64,000 bases of DNA. Origin: Erpetoichthys calabaricus. Its lineage: Eukaryota; Chordata; Cladistia; Polypteriformes; Polypteridae. Location: assembly GCF_900747795.2 (NCBI RefSeq), contig NC_041409.2:65890697-65954696 (forward strand). The letters are read 5' to 3'. Below the pieces are notes generated by a model. It ran no database searches. It was not told where the DNA came from and saw only the letters and a program-made list of their open reading frames with translations. Every line of letters begins with the position of its first letter. The first letter of the stretch is position 1. The position numbers and the translations under genes are program-made. Shown here piece by piece: positions 59,220 through 64,000 of the stretch.

Positions 59220-62200
59220 TGTCTGCCTATCTACATACCCTGGCTTTTAAACTGTCCGCTAATAACAAGTCAGGTGGACCCCTCTACTGTTTAGCCGGGG
59301 GGATGTAGCATACATGATTTCTAAAAACAATTTAAAATTTTGATTCATCACACCACAGAATACTTTTTGCACTTCACCACAGTCCGTCTTAAATGGGTTG
59401 GGCCCAGAGAAGACAGTTTTGTTTTCTGGATCATGTTTTTATATATAGTATAGTTTAAACTTGTATTTGTGAATGCAGCAACAAACTGTATTCACAGTGT
59501 TTTCTTAAGTGTGTTCCTCAGCCCATGCAGTGATTTCTCATGATTCTCTGAATCTTTTAAATGGTATTATGTACTGTAGATGAAATGCTTTGCCATTTTA
59601 TGTTGAGAAATGTTATTCTTAAATTTTCACACTATTTGCCCATGCATTCTATCACAGCCCCTCCTCTTTCTGAGAGACTCTACCTCTTTCGCATCACACA
59701 ATCGATTTCACAATCACGTTACTTGTTGTCAGATATTCCAGCAGGTGTTTTTTTTTTGGCAGTGAACAGCTTTTTCCAATGTTTGATTACCTCTATTCTA
59801 ACTTTTTTGAAAATTGTTGCTGGCATCAAATTCAAAATTAGCATATATTTTTCATTAAACAATAACATTTGCCAGTTTCAACATTTGGTATATTGTCTTT
59901 GTTATATTTTTTAGTTAAATATGGGTTTAAATGATACGCAAATCATTGCATTCTATTTTTATTTACATTTTACATAGCATCCCAACTTTCCTCGAAACAG
60001 GCTTGCATGTGAGACAGCAGTACCATGTCCTGAATGCAGGTAACATTATTAAAATCATTGAAATATTAGAGCATTATTTTATCATTATTTATCATTTAAT
60101 CGTCGTGTATTTTATTTTAAGGCACATGTTAAGGGTTGTGTAGTAAAACAAGGGTGCTTTCAGTATGCTTCTGCAAAAGTTAGTTAATTTCAAAAACACA
60201 ACTGTTTGATTGTTTGCATTCTTCCCTGATTTTAACTACCCTTTATCTCTGCTTAGAATTAGGTAATTTTTTTCCTATTTTCCTAGTATTGTATTGCAAA
60301 TGCAATATTCATAATTGTATGTTGGTTTTAATCTTGGTTTAAAATGAAAGGTCTGTTGCATCATGTTTAGGTTATGCTGACTGCCGCCTATCTCCAAACA
60401 TGTAATTTTTTTTTTTATTGTTGTATATCGTGATTTCCATAAGAAAAGAAACATGTCCTGCTTATTGTAAAAAATTACATTTTAGATGTTAAAATTCATC
60501 TGTAGTAAATAGGAGAGTAGTATCACAGTGGTTAGTGCTGCCTCTTTATGAGTTCACACTTTTTGGCTACCTGTATGGACTTTGCACAGTCTCCATGTGT
60601 CTGTTTAGAGTTTTCTACAGATAATTTTTTCTGGCAAATCCAAAACATATGCTTGTCAGGTTAATTGCTGATTCTAAATTGGTCTTGTGTGAGTATAAAT
60701 GTGTCGGTCTAGCCATGGGCTGGCACCTTGTCCAGGATGGGATTTTGCATTGTGGCCAAGGCAATCATGATTGCATTATTTGGGTCAAGAATGTAAGCTT
60801 GGAAATTAAGTTACACTTTGTTCTTCCAATTTAATATTGGAGTTAGTTTGACTACTGTTCATCCTTTAAATTTAAATGAATGAATGCAAGTCTTAGATAC
60901 CTGGTTTAAAAAGAAAGGGTTTGTTTATTTATGTTTAGTTTGTTGGTGATGCAAAAATGTTTATTTTTATTTCCGTTATTTCTTTAAGGATTAAGATTTT
61001 TAAAAATGAAAATGTAAACTGAATTAATGACATAATGTTTCATGCAGTGATATTGTTGGATATTTTGTCTGTTTGTTTTTTCAATTTTCCCTTGTCTTTT
61101 CAGTATGAATTTGCATTCAGTTTGGAGGTTTTCCACCCCAGGGATTTTGGTGATCACATTAGTTTATTTGTGTGCTTTATGGCTTAGGTTTGTTTTGAAA
61201 TATATTGGAGTGTTTCTGTCACCATTTTGTGAGCCCCCATTATTAGGTGCATATCCTCTGAAGTTGTGAATTATCAACCATGACAAATAGGTTAAAAGTT
61301 CACCATAAGGTTATATCTGTATTCGAGTTCATAGATTAAAAGTTCACCATAAGGTTATATCTGTATTCGATTTCATAGATTAAAAAAAAAAGTTCTTACT
61401 ATTTCCTTTGTTTAATGATCTACTGCCTAATATCTTTGATTTTGATATTTTCGTCTCTGATTTTTGTCTCATGTATTGGTTGCAGTAATTCTTGATCTCC
61501 TGGTAATCGTCCTGTTTCTGTGTTTTGACTACCATTAGATACTCGCGTATTAGTCGATCTCGCAGATAAGGCGAGTGTATTTTTAAGCCGAAAATTACGA
61601 AATTTGTTATGACCCGTGTATAAGTTGAGGGTAAAACTTGACAGCTTGCGACCGTTAACACTATGTACCGGCCGACAGGCACGTGCGATTGCAGCCTCTA
61701 GATGCCGGCTTGCTCCGGCGACCTTTTAACACTATGTACCAGCCGACAGGCACGCGCGATCGTATCCGCTATATGCCGGCTTGCTCCGGCGACCTTTAAC
61801 ACTATGTACTGGCCGACAGGCACGTGCGATTGCAGCCGCTAGATGCCAGCTTGCTCCGGCGACCTTTAACACTATGTACCGGCAGTCCAGCCAGCGCGAT
61901 TGCAGCTGCTATATGCCAGCTTGCTCCTGCGACCTTTAACACTATGTACCGGCAGTCCAGCCAGCGCGATTGCAGCTGCTATATGCCGGCTTGCTCCCGC
62001 GACCTTTAACACTATGTACTGGCCGACAGGCACGTGCGATTGCAGCCGCTAGATGCCGGCTTGCTCCGGCGACCTTTAACACTATGTACCGGCAGTCCAG
62101 CCAGCGCGATTGCAGCTGCTATATGCCGGCTTGCTCCTGCGACCTTTAACACTATGTACTAGCCGACAGGCACGCGTGATGGCAGCCGCTAGATGGCACG

Positions 62201-63724
62201 TGGCAGCTAATGGTATGTTTGTTATCCAAAACCTGCAAAAGCTAATGCTCAAATTCAAGTATTTCACAGTTTAAAGAATTATTTAATGAAATTAGAAAAA
62301 AACTAGCTAATTAGCAATAGTATTGCTGGCTTATAATTATTTCAAAGACCATGGGAAACGGCAGATGACCGGTGACTTAACATCGTGAAGCGTTGAGTGT
62401 ACAATGTCATTACCCAAATTCTGTGGACAATTGTGTTGCCCCGTGGATAAGTCGACCCTGTTTTTTTGAATGAATTTTAAGGCATACATTTTTCGACTTA
62501 TACGCGAGTATCCACGGTATGTCTTTTCTCCAGATTACCTTATAAAATCCTTCGCTCTTTCCTGCAAAGCATGTCTGATATCCAGTTACTTCCGAGAGTA
62601 AAAAGAGTTTAGTATTTTTTAAAAAATAAATGGATGTGAGAATAGAGCATTTTGTGTATCAAGAACAATATAGTTTCATTGCCTTCCTTTCAAAACAGAT
62701 ATATTTAATGAAGGGTGGAGCATGACACCATAGCCAATTTGTAAAGCAGTTGAGGGCATTCAGCAAGCATGGAGCTCAGATGGACAAAAGAACAAAGTTT
62801 CCTGTGTGTGATTGTGCACTGTTTTCCGCCTGTGCGTTAAAACATTCAAAATCTTGGCTAAGTGTAAGACCATTAAAATGGGTTACTTGTAAGATAGTAA
62901 TGAAAAGTCTGATTTCGTTCAGAACTAGCTTTGATAAAGGCAGCTGTCTGCCGCATTTGATAAAAATGTCAAATGGTTAACTTAGTGCATTTGAGATATT
63001 AGGCTTATATAAAGTATTAAATAGCTTTAAACTTCCAAAACTAGACATAATGTTCAATGTGCATTATTAAGTGTTGTTTATATTTAATGGTTGTGATAGT
63101 TTTAAGTCATTTTTATCTACTAAATGAGTTTGATCATTTGCAATGAGTTTGTTGGTAGATGGTTTCCTAACTTGAGTTCTGATATTTTGGAGAAATCCAC
63201 ATTTCACTCAGGGGTTTCTATTATGTACGTGAAAAAGAGTTAATAGTGAAAAGGTGCTTGCAAATCTTGAAAGTGTCTGCTGATAGTGAGGTTACTCATT
63301 CCAGAAACCCACTGTAAATGCAGCCCTACATGCACATTGTTGTAGCTTTTCATTACCACTAAATTATATCTGCTTTGATGCTGCAAACTTAATGTCGTTA
63401 TCTTCTTGAAATAAAATGAAAACATGGAAAATGTAGAGTTTATGTGCATGTATTTTGAACATATGCCTGAAAATTGCATCTATTACGTCTTAAGATAAAT
63501 TGTAATTCAATACACAAGTCTTTAGAAAAGTAGATATTTAATTCATGCTTTTTATGCCTTCTGTGTGTTCATTTATGTTTTGCACCTTACTTTGCTTCAG
63601 ATTTCGGGGCAGGAGGATTTGTCACACAAATTTTACCAGAGGAAACTGTATACCCCCTTGTGGCCACAGAATCTTGGAATAACTGATAGATGTCAGTATG
63701 TAACTTCCACTGAGAACAAATCAG
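45612..63724 (+). CDS. ANGEL1: ANGEL1, exons 1-6 (3' end outside)
   Basis: Six exons join in frame into 450 residues: 45612-45675, 49205-49633, 50050-50261, 56054-56123, 56578-57029 and 63601-63724. The N-terminus (MIASLLAFVLFPLSQF) is hydrophobic, a likely membrane anchor, and matches MIAS in human ANGEL1 as I remember it. A low-complexity region (about 22-180) follows, then the CCR4-type exonuclease-endonuclease-phosphatase domain: FTVMSYNILSQ (Asn194), LCLQEAQEDHY (metal-binding Glu241), CVANTHLLF (Asn337, His339) and VCGDFN (Asp382, Asn384). The distal DH motif lies past the window. Human ANGEL1 is reported to bind eIF4E; relatives are deadenylase-like or 2',3'-cyclic phosphatases. ANGEL2 is the paralogue, but the start and neighbour favour ANGEL1. 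Confidence 0.93.
45860..49204. other. ANGEL1 intron 1
   Basis: About 3.5 kb between exons 1 and 2. I recognise no repeat or second exon in it, which is unusual in this repeat-rich window. Confidence 0.55.
49205..49633 (+). CDS. ANGEL1: ANGEL1 exon 2
   Basis: Residues 22-164. Polar, poorly conserved region with KPVYLQYTMSGDGFHLLSA and DMPLDWSFGTQNREEL near its end. Acceptor ATCAACAG, donor GAGG|GTAACT. Phase 1 at both borders. An internal ATG at 49270 is not the start, because exon 1 joins in frame. Confidence 0.88.
50050..50261 (+). CDS. ANGEL1: ANGEL1 exon 3
   Basis: Residues 165-235: VKERQWEDL, then the start of the catalytic domain, IEFTVMSYNILSQNLLEANP, and LLQEFRMWDPD. Acceptor TTTATTGCAG after a T-rich tract, donor GAT|GTGAGT. 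Confidence 0.93.
50545..51150 (+). repeat. Tandem dimer repeat with AT tail
   Basis: Two units of about 240-250 bp in a row (50624-50877 and 50878-51120). Each has AGCTAAGTGGAGG, a GAGCGAGGAGGGC-like block, CTGCAAGT(G/A)AACTATGAT, GATGAGAGA and ATCTAAATC. Followed by TTTTATATATAGAGATGG. I do not know the family; the AT tail hints at a retroposon. Confidence 0.7.
51367..52529 (-). mobile_element. Tigger (pogo-type) element
   Basis: A 1163-bp element with ends CAGTAATCCCTCCTCCATCG and (complement) CAGTGATCCCTCGCTATATC, flanked by TA on both sides. ATCCGCGA blocks recur at each end. Encodes only the start of its transposase on the minus strand, so it is an internally deleted, non-autonomous copy. 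Confidence 0.92.
52041..52265 (-). pseudogene. Tigger transposase, N-terminal piece
   Basis: 74 residues ending in KVKVLDMLKEGNSYTAAGHH and YSINESTI, the CENP-B-type helix-turn-helix of Tigger transposases (LLDMLKEGKSYAAVGRHYGINESTV in other copies). The catalytic DDE domain is absent. Binds the transposon end in the parental family. Confidence 0.85.
52606..54300 (-). mobile_element. Old L2-type LINE
   Basis: On the minus strand the frame at 53411-53596 reads RCTMLILLDVSAALLDRG and DQLEQWVG. This is the reverse transcriptase motif A region of L2-like elements (LLDLSAAFDTVDH..LL.RLE.WVG), with part of the motif lost. The 52.6-53.2 kb end has TTATTTGTATAGCACATTTT and AAAGTGCTTTACAT. Decayed; the right border is uncertain. 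Confidence 0.6.
54820..55085 (+). repeat. Decayed SINE with (GT)n
   Basis: GTTCAAATTCCAAGTCC, GTTTGTGTGTTCTCACTATG and CAGGCTTTCCTCAGGAGTGC follow the SINE order. GT repeats (54990-55016) replace the GTGTGTGCTTGG block. Confidence 0.6.
55090..56053. other. ANGEL1 intron 3, right part
   Basis: Nothing recognised by eye before exon 4. Confidence 0.5.
56054..56123 (+). CDS. ANGEL1: ANGEL1 exon 4
   Basis: A 70-nt exon, residues 236-258: ILCLQEAQEDHYQEQIEPTL and onward. Carries the metal-binding Glu. Acceptor TATGACAG, donor ATGG|GTATGA. Confidence 0.93.
56578..57029 (+). CDS. ANGEL1: ANGEL1 exon 5
   Basis: Residues 259-409: YKCMYKRRTGNKKDGCALCY, LDRDNVGIVAL, CVANTHLLFSPRRGDIKLAQ, PVIVCGDFNCIP and YYHGLPAWM. 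Contains the NTH and GDFN catalytic blocks. Acceptor CTAAAG, donor ATG|GTAAAG. Confidence 0.95.
57030..57680. other. ANGEL1 intron 5, left part
   Basis: Nothing recognised after exon 5. Confidence 0.5.
57690..58262 (+). mobile_element. Retroposon with RTE-like 3' end
   Basis: Ends TGTACCAAATTTCAGTTCAA, AGCTACAGGTGATTTAAAAT, CCTGGACAGACAAACGAACA and ATTATATATAAAGAT, the kind of 3' end found on RTE-type LINEs and their SINEs. Body has GGTTGGGGAGGTGACGACGA. Left border is a guess. Confidence 0.55.
58380..60005 (-). mobile_element. Tc1-like element with long inverted repeats
   Basis: Terminal inverted repeats of about 200 bp, diverged: CAATTGTTTCCAAAAAAAGT at the left, and (complement) CAAGCCTGTTTCGAGGAAAG at the right. 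Both arms go through ATTTGATGCCAG. TA precedes the left end. The antisense interior contains GTGGTGTGATGAATCAAAAT, a decayed WSDESKF transposase block. A LINE tail is inserted in it at about 58990-59238. Confidence 0.82.
58990..59238 (+). mobile_element. LINE 3' tail inside the Tc1-like element
   Basis: GAGATCGTTCCTCCCCCAAA, GTATGCTGCTGCTGGAGTAT and GTGAATTTCCCCTTGGGATT, then AATAAA and GT repeats (59181-59218). Same family as at 12.4, 22.7 and 41.6 kb, but here the CTAT tail is replaced by GT. Confidence 0.85.
60010..61290. other. ANGEL1 intron 5, middle part
   Basis: Apart from one old SINE at 60.5 kb, nothing recognised. Confidence 0.5.
60510..60770 (+). repeat. Decayed SINE
   Basis: ATCACAGTGGTTAGTGCTGC, GACTTTGCACAGTCTCCATG, CAGGTTAATTGCTGATTCTA and GCCATGGGCTGGCACC give the SINE order from head to 3' block. 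Diverged. Confidence 0.6.
61291..61378. repeat. 44-bp tandem duplication
   Basis: Two units of TTAAAAGTTCACCATAAGG..TTCATAG differing at two bases (GTTAAAAG/ATTAAAAG; CGAGTT/CGATTT). Recent. Confidence 0.92.
61532..62517. mobile_element. TA-flanked non-autonomous DNA element
   Basis: Ends CCATTAGATACTCGCGTATT and (complement) CCGTGGATACTCGCGTATAA, with TA directly outside on each side, as for Tc1/mariner/pogo insertions. GTATAAGT/GTGGATAAGTCGA blocks lie inside. No transposase. The centre is filled by a 70-bp minisatellite. Confidence 0.82.
61648..62196. repeat. 70-bp minisatellite, eight units
   Basis: Units start at 61648, 61718, 61789, 61859, 61929, 61999, 62069 and 62139. All have GCGACC..TTAACACTATGTAC and TTGCTCC, except that the last is cut short. 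Two subtypes differ in the middle: A has GGCCGACAGGCACGTGCGAT, B has GGCAGTCCAGCCAGCGCGAT. The order is A A A B B A B A. CpG-rich. Confidence 0.93.
62518..63600. other. ANGEL1 intron 5, right part
   Basis: No feature recognised before exon 6. Confidence 0.5.
63601..63724 (+). CDS. ANGEL1: ANGEL1 exon 6
   Basis: Residues 410-450: ISGQEDLSHKFYQRKLYTPL, WPQNLGITDRCQYVTS. Acceptor TTTGCTTCAG, donor CAG|GTATTG. The frame then runs into intron; further exons are outside the window. Confidence 0.93.
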
Positions 63725-64000
63725 GTATTGCAGAAAAGGTGTTGAATTACATGGTGTTATTTTCATTTTTAGTCAATTGTCTGAATGGATTTGATGCAAG
63801 ACAACTAAGCAAATAAAGGAAAGACTTAGAAGGTGATAGTTTCTGTATAGCTGTGCATTTAAGCCTGTGGTTCAAACCCCTTGGTGGTTATTAAAACAAA
63901 ACATGTAGTAGGATACAGTCTAACAACCAATATGTTAATATGAATAGGTTTTACCTCATGCGTATGTTTATAATGGAGGTAATATATATAGCTGATAGAT

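Noticed and set aside
59561-59914. 117-residue plus-strand frame
   Set aside because: Antisense of the decayed Tc1-like transposase and its inverted repeat.
61648-62196. CRISPR-like array
   Set aside because: Units are contiguous 70-bp repeats with no unique spacers, in vertebrate DNA inside a transposon.

Overview
This is vertebrate nuclear DNA: spliced genes with GT-AG introns, long AT-rich introns, GATA/CTAT microsatellites, non-LTR retrotransposons, tRNA-type SINEs and cut-and-paste transposons. The repeat families (a LINE tail ending in CCCCTTGGGGATTAATAAAG followed by CTAT repeats, a GGTGGCGCAGTGG-headed SINE, Tc1, hAT, Tigger and Harbinger elements) look like a ray-finned fish, and I think a polypterid (bichir or reedfish) is likely. 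The species is inference; the repeat structure is visible directly.

Two host genes are present, arranged head to head. On the minus strand, from about 35.8 kb down to 11.16 kb, is a gene for a leucine-rich-repeat protein with two EF-hand-like motifs. Thirteen coding exons join in one frame into 640 residues, and I call it LRRC74A. On the plus strand, from 45.61 kb to beyond the right edge, is ANGEL1, a member of the CCR4/nocturnin exonuclease-endonuclease-phosphatase family. Six exons (450 residues) are in the window and the last exons, with the final catalytic residues, lie outside. ANGEL1 and LRRC74A are also divergent neighbours on human chromosome 14, which supports both names. The ANGEL1 start lies in a CpG-rich segment with a perfect NRF1 palindrome and an E-box.

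The first 11 kb hold no host gene. They contain microsatellites, an LTR-like repeat and, at 7.3-10.7 kb, an almost intact LINE of RTE type: endonuclease and reverse transcriptase in one frame interrupted by a single TGA, flanked by a perfect 14-bp target duplication. The LRRC74A introns carry L2-like and other LINE tails, SINEs (one with a 13-bp duplication, one split by a LINE tail), hAT and Helitron remnants and a palindromic SINE end. The 36-45.3 kb intergenic region is a stack of nested transposons: a Tc1 copy; a MIR-like repeat split first by a hAT element (itself carrying a Helitron) and then by a Harbinger-like element with further insertions; and a PIF/Harbinger element with remains of its Myb/MADF protein and transposase. 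ANGEL1 introns hold a Tigger element with the start of its transposase, an old L2-type LINE, a Tc1-like element with inverted repeats of about 200 bp, and a TA-flanked element carrying eight 70-bp minisatellite units of two alternating types.

I found no undescribed coding system. The most informative features are the dated insertion series, the near-complete LINE, the minisatellite inside a transposon, and the fully reconstructable exon sets of the two host genes.
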